A stretch of 64,000 nt of DNA from positions 1-64,000 of IMG/VR virus record IMGVR_UViG_3300036770_008728. One strand, given 5' to 3'. Positions within the stretch are counted from its first letter, which is position 1, and each line of letters begins with the position of its first letter. Source of the DNA: a virus. The notes under the pieces were generated by a model. That model saw nothing but the letters and a program-made list of their open reading frames with translations. It did not search any database and had not been told where the DNA came from. The position numbers and the translations under genes were made by a program. Below are positions 41,594-49,948 of this stretch, piece after piece.

Positions 41594-41923
41594 ATGCGGG
41601 GAGCAAATACAGCCGGCGGTTTTAATCACCGCCGCCATGATGTGGCCCGTCGTGAACTGCAGGAACTGAGCGCTGTCATCCAACTGAATTATGTCCCTTC
41701 ACGGAATTTGAATGGTGATGTGGAGCTGCGTGGTGGTGGTTTTATGGTCACGTTCCGTGAGGCTGAAACGGTGCAGGTTGTGTTTGTCTGGGCGGATTCC
41801 GTTGCCCAGGCCCGGCACAAAGCCGCGAAGTACTGCACGTTGGTCAAAGTTGAAGAAGTCGTAGCTCGGCCAACGGGTTTGACCTCTGCCAACCGTGCTG
41901 TGGGTCTTATCCAAAACAATTAG
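41594..41923 (+). CDS. Unknown protein
   Basis: 109 residues, basic N-terminus then a beta-alpha segment. One base separates it from the previous stop codon, so coupling is likely. Confidence 0.5.
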   Translation: MRGANTAGGFNHRRHDVARRELQELSAVIQLNYVPSRNLNGDVELRGGGFMVTFREAETVQVVFVWADSVAQARHKAAKYCTLVKVEEVVARPTGLTSANRAVGLIQNN

Positions 41924-41940
41924 TCCTGTACATCGGGACT
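41922..41940 (+). other. Hairpin with TGTACATCG loop
   Basis: AGTCC-TGTACATCG-GGACT directly before the next full leader. The same nine-base loop occurs on a different stem (GGGGC/GCCCC) at 40105-40123. Confidence 0.55.
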
Positions 41941-41967
41941 GTCACTAACCATTAGGATTAACAAATT

Positions 41968-42600
41968 ATGCCGTGGCAAACTTTCAAACACATCAAAGAC
42001 GTGCGTAAAAGCCGTTTCTCTAAAGTCATTCGTTCAGCCATTACCCTCAACGAAGCTACGCAGCTTCAGGTGGTCTTCGATATCCAGATAGCGCAGCGCC
42101 GAAATACTTTTGAATACCACGGGGACCATCAGGCCATTGCCCGTTGGCGCTGGATGAAGCGCAAGCTGAAAAAACTGGTTGCCTCCGGCGTCATCCCGCC
42201 GGAATACAACAAGCTTGGCTCTAAAGTGACCCGGGATTTCTATTCCCGAAATCGTTATTACTACGACAGTCGTCTGACCTCTGAAGACGGCTGGGAGCAA
42301 TACGACACGGACCAAGATGCGTGGTACTTCGGCGTGTGGGTGAATCTGCGTGAGCGGAAGACTTTCAGCTATGTCGAGGGCGATCTGATTCTGGTCGAGT
42401 CTCCAACGCAGGAAATCTTCATTGCTGAGCTGAAGCAAATGGCGGAGTTCTACGAACCGGCTCGGGCCTTCAGCACCATCGATGAGGATGGAACGGTGAC
42501 ACGTCACTACTGCTCACGTCCTGGCGATGACCTGATTGGTTTCTCCATTGAAGAATGGGTGGCCAAGCAGCAGGCCCAGAAGGAGGCGGTGAATGCCTAA
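41968..42600 (+). CDS. Unknown early protein
   Basis: 210 residues, full leader upstream. Basic N-terminal half rich in Arg/Lys and aromatic residues (RWRWMKRKLKK), acidic C-terminal half. No recognised family; nucleic-acid binding is conceivable. Confidence 0.6.
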   Translation: MPWQTFKHIKDVRKSRFSKVIRSAITLNEATQLQVVFDIQIAQRRNTFEYHGDHQAIARWRWMKRKLKKLVASGVIPPEYNKLGSKVTRDFYSRNRYYYDSRLTSEDGWEQYDTDQDAWYFGVWVNLRERKTFSYVEGDLILVESPTQEIFIAELKQMAEFYEPARAFSTIDEDGTVTRHYCSRPGDDLIGFSIEEWVAKQQAQKEAVNA

Positions 42601-42802
42601 GTACCATATCACCTCGCCCAAAAAGCCCGAAGGCGCTGTGTTTGATGAAAAGCAGTTCGCGGAATTTCTGGTCTGGCTTTTCAAATGCCAGAGCGAAGAA
42701 CAGACCAAGCAGCTGATGAAGTTCCGTCACGAACTGCACGAAAAGGGCAAACACAGCTTCCCTGAGCACGGTGTAGAAATCACTGTGATGGAGTCTGCGT
42801 GA
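42593..42802 (+). CDS. Small unknown protein
   Basis: 69 residues, helical, overlapping the previous gene by 8 bases and the next start by 4 (GTGA). No domain recognised. Confidence 0.5.
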   Translation: MPKYHITSPKKPEGAVFDEKQFAEFLVWLFKCQSEEQTKQLMKFRHELHEKGKHSFPEHGVEITVMESA

Positions 42803-42912
42803 AACTAATGCTTATGCAGCTGTCAGCAATCCTGCTGGTAGTCAGCTGCCTAATTTTGATTGTCTGGGAAACCCTATGCTGGCTTGGCCGGCGAATTCGG
42901 AGATGGTTATGA
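42799..42912 (+). CDS. 37-residue membrane peptide
   Basis: GTG start overlapping the previous stop; one hydrophobic helix (about residues 6-24) followed by a basic end (GRRIRRWL). Its stop overlaps the next ATG (ATGA), a pattern that supports translation. Confidence 0.45.
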   Translation: MKLMLMQLSAILLVVSCLILIVWETLCWLGRRIRRWL

Positions 42913-43277
42913 CGGAAATAACAGAAGACCAACGTTTGGCTTTGTTGGAAAGCACGATGCGGGAATATTCGGACACCTTGGGTGACCACCACTGGCAGGC
43001 CGCTGAAGGATTAAAAAAGCTGCGTCAGTTCCTGAATACAGACGTGATGCAGAAGCCGGAAATAGGCGAAGTTCTGGAGCGAGCGCGGGATTTAATCGAA
43101 GCTGGCACCGATACGCTGGAAGACGAAATTGCCATGTTGTGGGATTTAGTCGGTGCTCTGTCAGGACATGTGAATCGTGCTGAGTTCGATGAGATCATGA
43201 TTAAGGGTCTACATCAAGCTCAGGAAAATATGCAGTACGCCCCCCAAGACGAAGAGAACGGTGACTGGAATGTGTGA
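42909..43277 (+). CDS. Unknown acidic helical protein
   Basis: 122 residues from the ATG at 42909 that overlaps the previous stop. Acidic and helical throughout. Member of the coupled 41968-43530 operon. Confidence 0.5.
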   Translation: MTEITEDQRLALLESTMREYSDTLGDHHWQAAEGLKKLRQFLNTDVMQKPEIGEVLERARDLIEAGTDTLEDEIAMLWDLVGALSGHVNRAEFDEIMIKGLHQAQENMQYAPQDEENGDWNV

Positions 43278-43530
43278 TTGCAAAACGAAATATGAAGAAG
43301 AAATCGTTAAAAGTGCCAAGGAGCAGTTGCCGGATTCAACTGACCACACGGCAGAGCTGCAGGGATATGTGCTGGGTATCCAAAAGGGTACGAATGACAT
43401 CGTACAGCGTCAGGCAATGCAGGTCGTGATTAAGTACACGGCACATCGCAAAGGTGTCTCGCGTTCGAAAAAGCTGGTTCAAAGTGTGATGGCCAGCTTC
43501 TGCATGTTCTGTGGCGCTTCGTTGAAATAA
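43270..43530 (+). CDS. Small zinc-binding candidate
   Basis: 86 residues. CDC near the N-terminus and FCMFCG near the C-terminus suggest a zinc knuckle. ATG at 43270 overlaps the previous gene; a GTG three codons earlier is possible. A terminator follows. Confidence 0.5.
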   Translation: MCDCKTKYEEEIVKSAKEQLPDSTDHTAELQGYVLGIQKGTNDIVQRQAMQVVIKYTAHRKGVSRSKKLVQSVMASFCMFCGASLK

Positions 43531-43533
43531 ACC

Positions 43534-43561
43534 GGCCCCCGCCAAAGGGGTGGGGCCTTTA
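43534..43561 (+). terminator. Terminator with GCCAAAGG loop
   Basis: GGCCCC (43534-43539) pairs with GGGGCC (43552-43557), followed by TTTAG. The loop contains GCCAAAGG, shared with other early hairpins. Confidence 0.65.
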
Positions 43562-43588
43562 GTACCCTAACCATTAGGATTAACGAAT

Positions 43589-44392
43589 ATGAGTAATTAT
43601 TACGGTTATACCGAAAAGTACTTAGACCAGTGGCCGCGAATGGTGGAGCTTGAAACACTCTTTCCAGTCGCAGGGTATCGGGCTGGAATGTGGCATGGTG
43701 CGGTTATTTCGGAAGATTTGAAAACCGTAGTAACCCCGTCACACAACGTAAACATGAATGACCCTATTGGCCATTTATTAGGTATCTGGGATTCTGGGTA
43801 TGTCCCAGACCCGCTGTTTGAGAGCTCTGCAGGTGTTTTTGGTCGCTTTCTTCAATATAGTTATAACCGTACAAGTGATCCCTTCGCAGATGACCCGTTT
43901 TTGGATCAAATCAAGGGCGGTTTTACCTTCACAGGGAACCATCTTCAAATTTCTCACGGGTTCACTATCTACACTGCGAATTTAGACTTGGCTAAGTATC
44001 TGTTAACCCGGCTGTCTGAAATTTTTTCCAGGGATGTGTACTGTACAAGCGCTCTATTAGCCAGACATGGACGCACCCAGGCACACCATCTTTACTACTC
44101 AAAATTATATGGTTTCTCGACAGTACGTGGAGATCAGCACGAGCAGATCCAGCAGATTTTGTCGGGCCAAGTCCTGTGTAAGGCCTCAGACCATCATAAC
44201 CGACAGTCTTGGATTACGTACCTGGCCAGTGAAGCCACCTACTTGGGGTTTCGAAAAGATGTCGATTTGGGCGAATTTCTTCGCAAGAAATTATCTGACC
44301 CCGAGGAGTACTTTAACCAGAAGTTACCTTGGAATTATTCACCGAAGTATCCGGTGATTTCTAACTACTTACTCGACCAGTACGTAGGTTAA
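43589..44392 (+). CDS. Unknown single-unit early protein
   Basis: 267 residues, rich in Tyr, His and Phe, without recognised motif. Full leader before and hairpin after, so it forms a one-gene unit. Confidence 0.6.
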   Translation: MSNYYGYTEKYLDQWPRMVELETLFPVAGYRAGMWHGAVISEDLKTVVTPSHNVNMNDPIGHLLGIWDSGYVPDPLFESSAGVFGRFLQYSYNRTSDPFADDPFLDQIKGGFTFTGNHLQISHGFTIYTANLDLAKYLLTRLSEIFSRDVYCTSALLARHGRTQAHHLYYSKLYGFSTVRGDQHEQIQQILSGQVLCKASDHHNRQSWITYLASEATYLGFRKDVDLGEFLRKKLSDPEEYFNQKLPWNYSPKYPVISNYLLDQYVG

Positions 44393-44395
44393 TTT

Positions 44396-44420
44396 TCCCC
44401 CGCCAAAGGGTGGGCTCTTT
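44396..44420 (+). terminator. Weak terminator with GCCAAAGG loop
   Basis: CCCCC-GCCAAAGG-GTGGG followed by CTCTTT. The stem is short but the loop and place match the other hairpin-leader units. Confidence 0.45.
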
Positions 44421-44427
44421 ACTACCA

Positions 44428-44442
44428 ACCATTAGGATTAAC
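44428..44442 (+). promoter_or_regulatory. Representative start-site leader ACCATTAGGATTAAC
   Basis: Typical copy of the leader found before about 30 genes. AGGA can act as Shine-Dalgarno, 10 bases before the ATG here. Further copies precede starts at 1706, 10189, 12271, 18839, 19528, 20423, 25677, 27292 and 31488 (minus strand) and 31622, 33264, 35080, 35465, 40194, 40578, 41374, 41968, 43589, 46980, 47475, 49949, 51099, 51569, 52648, 53798, 56497, 59643, 60115, 61137 and 63915 (plus strand). Confidence 0.85.
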
Positions 44443-44447
44443 AAATC

Positions 44448-44927
44448 ATGTCAAAAACCAAAGGTATTGCACCGCTCAATCTGATTTACACGTTCATTTC
44501 CCACAATGAAGGCGAACGTCCTTACATCTGCACCCAGGGTCTGGAAGTTCAGAGCTTCAAGATGTCTCAAACTGAGACCACGTTCGGTTTCGGCAACGAT
44601 AGCGTGAAGATTGACGATGAACCGATGCAGGCCTACGCCGACAATCCGACGCCAGAAACATTGGAAGCGATGGCAGCAGCCATTCACCGGACGATGCACT
44701 TTGCCTTGTTGAATTCTGGCATGGCCGTGGCCGGGATGCGCTGGCCGGTGACTGAAGAAATCTACTGGTACTTCCTCGAAATCCTCCCGCCGATGGATTA
44801 CCACAAGTCTGAAGGCTTCCGTATTTGTGAAGCCAAAGGAACGGACCCCCTGGGGAACTACATCCGTTCGGCTTACTACTTCGAAAACGGCACCTACTGG
44901 CACGAATACGTGGCGGATAAGAAATGA
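44448..44927 (+). CDS. Unknown early protein
   Basis: 159 residues, mixed alpha/beta, with a full leader. Overlaps the next start. No family recognised. Confidence 0.6.
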   Translation: MSKTKGIAPLNLIYTFISHNEGERPYICTQGLEVQSFKMSQTETTFGFGNDSVKIDDEPMQAYADNPTPETLEAMAAAIHRTMHFALLNSGMAVAGMRWPVTEEIYWYFLEILPPMDYHKSEGFRICEAKGTDPLGNYIRSAYYFENGTYWHEYVADKK

Positions 44928-45109
44928 GCCGGCGCCGGTTTGGTGGTGTTGCACAGCTGGTACTCCGGCTGTGTCTTTTCTGGTTTGGCGTTGTTCTGTT
45001 TGTGGCGGTGGTAGTCAGCCGCCTACCAGATCGAGTGCCCTGTAAAACCGTTGAGTGGACCGCGCAGCAAGATGCTGTGTGTATTACTCGTGATGTGGGA
45101 GGTGAATGA
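44924..45109 (+). CDS. Small membrane protein
   Basis: 61 residues: Arg-rich start, one long hydrophobic helix (about 10-32), then a short exported-looking tail with two Cys. ATGA overlap with the previous gene. Confidence 0.5.
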   Translation: MSRRRFGGVAQLVLRLCLFWFGVVLFVAVVVSRLPDRVPCKTVEWTAQQDAVCITRDVGGE

Positions 45110-45327
45110 TGTCAAGAATGGATATGTGTCGCTGTAACACTTGCGGGTCGACGTTTAAGGTCTCTGCATGTATCCCTGACTTTGGTAATCACGATGGTTG
45201 GGAGTTACCACCCTCAACACAGCACTACTGCCCGAACTGTCCCGATGCCGAGGCTATTGACGATTATTTCTATTCTGAAAGCCCTACAAACAACGTACAG
45301 CAAGGGGAGGTTCCCGATGTCAGTTGA
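45106..45327 (+). CDS. Zinc-ribbon protein
   Basis: 73 residues with CRCNTCG and YCPNCP, two CxxC pairs 35 residues apart, a typical zinc ribbon. Two adjacent ATGs overlap the previous stop. Function unknown. Confidence 0.55.
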   Translation: MMSRMDMCRCNTCGSTFKVSACIPDFGNHDGWELPPSTQHYCPNCPDAEAIDDYFYSESPTNNVQQGEVPDVS

Positions 45328-45664
45328 ATCCTACCCAACGAAAGCCCGGTTCTACCTGCTGACGATGGTACTGCAGATTGACTCTGGGCTGGCTTACGGC
45401 GGCTTTGAGTGGCACGAGAAATACGTGGCCAAGATACCGGCTGAGCTTTCGAACGAGGCGCTGCTGAATGCTCTTATGGCCGTGAACCGCAGCTTAAGCT
45501 CGGCGGTTTTGATTAAAACCGGCTCGGGCCACCGGTTAAAGCTGGGTAATTGCCTGATATTTGCGACCCGAACTGAACTCCGGCCGACGACGGCCAAAGA
45601 GCTCTTGGAGCAAAAAGTACTGCCATTACTAAATTTTCAACACAAGGTGGAGGTGGCCCTGTGA
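45317..45664 (+). CDS. Unknown protein
   Basis: 115 residues from the ATG at 45317 (AGGGGAGG upstream). An upstream in-frame start is inside the zinc-ribbon gene and has no signal. Helical with a basic middle. Confidence 0.55.
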   Translation: MSVESYPTKARFYLLTMVLQIDSGLAYGGFEWHEKYVAKIPAELSNEALLNALMAVNRSLSSAVLIKTGSGHRLKLGNCLIFATRTELRPTTAKELLEQKVLPLLNFQHKVEVAL

Positions 45665-46101
45665 GTGTTAAACAGATTCAAGCACGATTTCAAAGTATGC
45701 GCTTTGAAATCGACAATTTAACCAGCGCTAACCAGAACCTGAAGTCCCAGCTGGATGACGCCACAACGTTACTCAACACCATTCGTCACAGCCTGGGTGC
45801 TCAACCGGGTGAAACGGCGCTGGATACAGTGAATCGTGTTGTTGCTCTGTATCAGGATCGGGCTGAAAAAGCTGAAACAAATGTTCGACTTTTTAAATCA
45901 CGGAATACCGTGTTGGGGAATATCGTTTTAGAACGAACCGTCGACGCGGGGCGTATCAATGCTTTGGAGGCGGCGTTGTCTGTACTCCAGTTTGCAGCTT
46001 TCTTGGTGTGTGAAACCGATGAAAACCTTAAGAGGGTACTCATCGACACGCTGAAAATTCACAACGATGCGCCTGAAGAATTTAAGGACCTCAAACCATG
46101 A
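45661..46101 (+). CDS. Coiled-coil protein
   Basis: 146 residues, GTG start overlapping the previous stop (GTGA). Heptad-like pattern at residues 10-60 and a helical C-terminal half. Resembles generic phage early coiled-coil proteins. Confidence 0.55.
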   Translation: MSVKQIQARFQSMRFEIDNLTSANQNLKSQLDDATTLLNTIRHSLGAQPGETALDTVNRVVALYQDRAEKAETNVRLFKSRNTVLGNIVLERTVDAGRINALEAALSVLQFAAFLVCETDENLKRVLIDTLKIHNDAPEEFKDLKP

Positions 46102-46508
46102 ACCTACGTGAACAATTAAGTTTTGGGCGTGGTGTCCGCTGCTTTATCAATCAGCCGAGTACACTACAGCCATTGCATCAATACAGTGGCCAGCGTTGTA
46201 TTGCCTTTCAGGGCGATCATTCACCGGAAAGCGGTATGGTCGATATCTACTTCACTCATGGTGAAGTGAGTTCCATAGTGGCGCCCATTTTGAGTCTGAG
46301 CCCACTGCATAGCCCAGGAGACAAAGAGCTGTATGTCGTTTGTGGTTATGACGGTGATTACGATAACCAGTGGACTCGGCTTATCGAGGCAGATAGTTAT
46401 GATGCTGCTGAGACTCGGCTGAGGGACACCCATTTTCCGGACGTGAACAAGGTCCACATACACTTCTCGGGACGACTGACCGATATGTTAAACAACGTTC
46501 TGAAATAA
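46098..46508 (+). CDS. Unknown protein, paralogous C-terminus with next gene
   Basis: 136 residues. The last about 60 residues (ELYVVCGYDGD ... HFPDVNKVHIHF) match the C-terminal part of the following gene (KLYLVSGYVGD ... HFPDEMNWDIHF). The N-terminal parts differ. Start overlaps the previous stop (ATGA). Confidence 0.55.
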   Translation: MNLREQLSFGRGVRCFINQPSTLQPLHQYSGQRCIAFQGDHSPESGMVDIYFTHGEVSSIVAPILSLSPLHSPGDKELYVVCGYDGDYDNQWTRLIEADSYDAAETRLRDTHFPDVNKVHIHFSGRLTDMLNNVLK

Positions 46509-46531
46509 ACCCTCAGAGGAAATAAATCCAA

Positions 46532-46927
46532 ATGACTGAACAAAAACACTCACCCATAGATATTGGTGTTCGACTGAATTTGACGAGCAACTTCAACAAG
46601 GAAGCTGGTTTGCTTGAACTCACGGTTGAATCAAAAATCAACTCTGTCACGGAGCAGCTGAGTCGTGATGTCTTCAACCTGCGGGAGCAAGCGCTTCGCA
46701 ATGCGTTGATTGAGCTGGGCTGGATCCCCCCAGAAACGGCTGAAAAGCTCTATCTGGTGTCCGGCTATGTTGGAGATCCAGAATCCACGCAAACCAGCCT
46801 GGTTGAGGCGCCGAACTCGAAGGTGGCCGAGGACATCTTTGTTCGTAAGCACTTTCCCGATGAGATGAACTGGGACATCCATTTTGTCGAGACATTGACC
46901 AACCTACTGGCCGATTCGCTGAAATAA
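46532..46927 (+). CDS. Unknown protein, paralogous C-terminus with previous gene
   Basis: 131 residues. Shares the C-terminal about 60-residue domain with 46098-46508 behind an unrelated N-terminal half, so a domain was duplicated and re-fused. AGAGGAAAT precedes the ATG. A hairpin follows. Confidence 0.55.
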   Translation: MTEQKHSPIDIGVRLNLTSNFNKEAGLLELTVESKINSVTEQLSRDVFNLREQALRNALIELGWIPPETAEKLYLVSGYVGDPESTQTSLVEAPNSKVAEDIFVRKHFPDEMNWDIHFVETLTNLLADSLK

Positions 46928-46931
46928 CCAC

Positions 46932-46956
46932 GGTCCTGCCAAAGGGTGGGACTTTC
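46932..46956 (+). terminator. Terminator with GCCAAAGG loop
   Basis: GTCCT (46933-46937) pairs with GGGAC (46948-46952), followed by TTTC. The loop is GCCAAAGG-like and a full leader follows immediately. Confidence 0.55.
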
Positions 46957-46979
46957 ACAACCATTAGGATTAACAAACT

Positions 46980-47450
46980 ATGAAATCTCCGTATCAGGTG
47001 TACGTGTTCAACCTCAATGATTTTGCAACACTGTCGGCTGCAATGGCGGCCAGTTCAGAGATCCCCGAGAACGAGACCGGCCACTACCAGGCGCATTCGT
47101 TTGCAACAAAGGACGAGCGGTTATCGTTCATTGATGGGGTAAAAGCCGTCAATTCATTGCCCGGTCCTCACCATTTTGATGCAGTGCCTCTGGATTATTA
47201 CCTGCTGCAGGTTTACCGCGGTGCGGACTTTGACGAGAGCTATACAGCGGCTCGTGAAGACGGCGCTGTATATGACCTGGGTGTACGAGTCTCAATCGAA
47301 GAATTGAAGAATACGGATTTGCTGTCTTCATACCTGCGAATTGGGAACCGTACCGAGCGGTGTATCAATGATGGTCAGTCCAACATTCAGATGCTGCTGG
47401 TAAACCCTTTTGAGCCGTCAGAGTTTTATCGCTTAGAAGACCTTCTTTAA
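46980..47450 (+). CDS. Unknown early protein
   Basis: 156 residues, acidic, full leader. No recognised motif. Confidence 0.55.
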   Translation: MKSPYQVYVFNLNDFATLSAAMAASSEIPENETGHYQAHSFATKDERLSFIDGVKAVNSLPGPHHFDAVPLDYYLLQVYRGADFDESYTAAREDGAVYDLGVRVSIEELKNTDLLSSYLRIGNRTERCINDGQSNIQMLLVNPFEPSEFYRLEDLL

Positions 47451-47474
47451 TCAAACAATTCGGGATTAACAAAC

Positions 47475-48833
47475 ATGACAGAGCAGGTTAGCTATACCCA
47501 GCTGAAAGGGCACCGGGGCGGCGTTCGCCTTTGGATTGAAGGTAGTAAATTATCTACCGCCGGCTTCAAACGTGAAGCTCGTTACAACCGCGTCATCAAT
47601 GGTGATGAGATTCACCTGCAGCTGGCGACGAACGGGGAATTCAAAGTCTCTGGCCGCAGCCGCAACGGTGTTGACATTCCCATCATCGACATGTCGTTGG
47701 GCCGGCATAAAGATTTTCCGGAAGGCACTCGTATCCGTGCCGTGTTCTCCAGCGGCAACATCCATATCAGCATCCACCACGAAGACGCGGCACAGAAAGC
47801 CCGTGAAGAGCGCTTTGTGGCCAATGCCTCATCTGGCCAGTTGAGTGAAGGTTCGGCCTGTACCGGCGGTGGCATCAGCACTGCAGCGGTTCACATGGCG
47901 GTGGGTGATGCCGGATTTAATTCCCGGGTCGCCTGGGTGGTCGATACAGAGATTAAGTATCTGCAGTCCGCCTACGCTCAGAACTTCGCTATCACCGATG
48001 AAACGGTGTGTTTTGAGGCCCGACTGGAAGAGCTGGAGCCACACCTGCTGTCGCCGGTGGATATCTTCAGCTTCAGTCTGCCGTGTGCCGGCTTCAGCCG
48101 GTCCGGTACCAGTAAGCATGGCTTGAGTCCGGAAGAGCACGAATCGGGCGTCAGCTTGTTTGGGCTGATGTCGATGATCCGCGCTGCAAATCCGGCGGTC
48201 CTGTTCTCCGAAAACGTTCGGGAAGCACAGGGCAGTCCGATGTACATCCTGATGCAGCAGGAGCTGATCCGCCGTGGTTACCGGATTGTTGAAGCGGTTC
48301 TGGATAACAGCCACACCGGCACCTTTGAAAACCGGCAACGTTACTGGTTCATGGCTATTTCAAATGGTCTGCCTGCTGAGCTGCTGGCCGATGTCTTTAA
48401 GATGGAACCGGCCCGCAAGTTCCACAAATTGGCCGAGCTGCTGGACGCCGAGGTTCCGGACGATGTGTGGGCGGATAACCAGTACCTCAAAGACAAGCAG
48501 GTGCGGGACCAGGCCGCAGGCAAAGGATTCGCAACCAGACAGCTTCTGAGCGGTTCTGAGAGCAAGGTTGGTACCATCGGTCGCTTCTATCACAAACGTC
48601 GCAGCACAGAGCCATTCGTTGTGAATGCTGAGGGGAAAGAGCGCCTGCTGTCGGTCGCTGAACATGCCCGCTGCAAATCCATCCCTGAAGTGCTGGTGGC
48701 CAAATGCAATATGACCACCGGCCATGAAATCCTGGGCCAGTCGGTGGATTTCCAACAGGCCCTTCAACCCATGTACCGACTGATGGTGGCTGTCCGCCGC
48801 TGGCTCGGTATGGACTTAGCGGAGGCTGTATGA
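47475..48833 (+). CDS. Solitary C5-cytosine DNA methyltransferase
   Basis: 452 residues. Methyl transfer from SAM to cytosine C5 in DNA. Residues 1-115 are an extra N-terminal region resembling SymE/AbrB-like strands. From 125 on the catalytic domain shows motif I (ACTGGG, 128-133), motif IV SLPCAGFS with catalytic C204 (PCAG instead of the common PCQG), motif VI ENV (246-248) and motif VIII-like ENRQRYW. No restriction gene is adjacent, so self-protection or host-restriction evasion is likely. Leader CGGGATTAACAAAC; the stop overlaps the next gene. Confidence 0.9.
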   Translation: MTEQVSYTQLKGHRGGVRLWIEGSKLSTAGFKREARYNRVINGDEIHLQLATNGEFKVSGRSRNGVDIPIIDMSLGRHKDFPEGTRIRAVFSSGNIHISIHHEDAAQKAREERFVANASSGQLSEGSACTGGGISTAAVHMAVGDAGFNSRVAWVVDTEIKYLQSAYAQNFAITDETVCFEARLEELEPHLLSPVDIFSFSLPCAGFSRSGTSKHGLSPEEHESGVSLFGLMSMIRAANPAVLFSENVREAQGSPMYILMQQELIRRGYRIVEAVLDNSHTGTFENRQRYWFMAISNGLPAELLADVFKMEPARKFHKLAELLDAEVPDDVWADNQYLKDKQVRDQAAGKGFATRQLLSGSESKVGTIGRFYHKRRSTEPFVVNAEGKERLLSVAEHARCKSIPEVLVAKCNMTTGHEILGQSVDFQQALQPMYRLMVAVRRWLGMDLAEAV

Positions 48834-49285
48834 ACACCGGCAAGGTTTTTTACTCCAACTCACGGCGGTATTTGGAAGGCGTTGCCGCCGGCGTTGAGCA
48901 TGTTGGCGACTCCGTTCTGGAAATTGGCGATATCGAGAAGTCCGATAAACCGGGCTACCCGCTCAAACTCGTCATTGAAGATCGTGAAGCCACGGAGCTG
49001 CACGAAGATTTCACCCATTTCGATGCCCGCAAAGGTATCCCGCATATCGAAATCGACAAGCTGTGCTTTGACGACCTAATGAAACTCGGGGAGGAAGGTT
49101 ACTACTTCCCGAAAATTCAAAGTGCCCCAATGCACGAAAGCATGATTATCGACATGCAACTGCTGACACTCAACTGTACCGACGTTGACCGTGAATCGGT
49201 GATTGATTTGCTGGTGCAGTTCACCGACATCCCCCGTAATACGTTGCGCCGGGTGGCCATGATTTACGTGAAGTGGGAGGTGTGA
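48830..49285 (+). CDS. Unknown protein coupled to the methyltransferase
   Basis: 151 residues, acidic, starting inside the methyltransferase stop (ATGA). No domain recognised. Coupling suggests co-production with the methyltransferase. Confidence 0.55.
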   Translation: MNTGKVFYSNSRRYLEGVAAGVEHVGDSVLEIGDIEKSDKPGYPLKLVIEDREATELHEDFTHFDARKGIPHIEIDKLCFDDLMKLGEEGYYFPKIQSAPMHESMIIDMQLLTLNCTDVDRESVIDLLVQFTDIPRNTLRRVAMIYVKWEV

Positions 49286-49286
49286 C

Positions 49287-49514
49287 GTGAACAATCCAAT
49301 TCCACCACACCTCCAGTTTAAAAAGGGCGACAAGCTGGTGTGTGTGAGTACCGTTCTGGGCTCGAATTTGGTTATTGGCCAGGTCTATGAAGCCACTGAG
49401 GACACAGAACCCGGCAATCACCATACACCAGATCCGTTTGTCTGGATTAAAGGTCGTAACGGGAATTCGGTCGGTTGTTACGCTTGGCGATTCGTAAAAG
49501 CGGAGGCCGCATGA
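49287..49514 (+). CDS. Small SH3-like beta protein candidate
   Basis: 75 residues, GTG start with GGGAGGTG upstream. The pattern FKKGDKLVCV...VIGQVYEATE...WRFVKAE resembles small beta-barrel (SH3-like) phage proteins. Weak assignment. Confidence 0.5.
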   Translation: MNNPIPPHLQFKKGDKLVCVSTVLGSNLVIGQVYEATEDTEPGNHHTPDPFVWIKGRNGNSVGCYAWRFVKAEAA

Positions 49515-49717
49515 CCTGTGAGACCCCGAAGCCCATACGGATTGAGTGTTCTATCTACGGTTATTACTACCCGGACCGAACAACGTTCAGTTGTACTCAC
49601 GGCGGTTGGGAAAGCCAAATCGTGCTGATAGACGACTCCACTTGCCGGGTTCGAGCGCTTGAACGTGTCTCGACCTATGAATTTCTTGAAAAACTTCCTG
49701 AAGAATACGGAGGCTAA
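49511..49717 (+). CDS. Small unknown protein
   Basis: 68 residues from the ATG overlapping the previous stop (ATGA). Contains four Cys; no clear pattern. Confidence 0.5.
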   Translation: MTCETPKPIRIECSIYGYYYPDRTTFSCTHGGWESQIVLIDDSTCRVRALERVSTYEFLEKLPEEYGG

Positions 49718-49719
49718 TT

Positions 49720-49920
49720 GTGACCGTCGATGAAATCAAAACGGCTGTTGAAGCCGGCCAGAAAGTTTTCTGGTGCAATCCTGGCTATCAAGTGATTAAG
49801 GACTCGATTGGCCAGTACCTGATTAAATTCATCCCCAACGGCCACTGTATTGGCCTGACCGGGCAGGACGGTGTGACTTTAAACGGCGAACCCGACGAAT
49901 TTTTTGTAGACAACAACTAA
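49720..49920 (+). CDS. Small unknown protein
   Basis: 66 residues, GTG start two bases after the previous stop, GGAGG upstream. Likely small beta-rich protein; last gene of the methyltransferase operon. Confidence 0.5.
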   Translation: MTVDEIKTAVEAGQKVFWCNPGYQVIKDSIGQYLIKFIPNGHCIGLTGQDGVTLNGEPDEFFVDNN

Positions 49921-49948
49921 CCCGCAACAACCAGAAGGATTAACAAAC

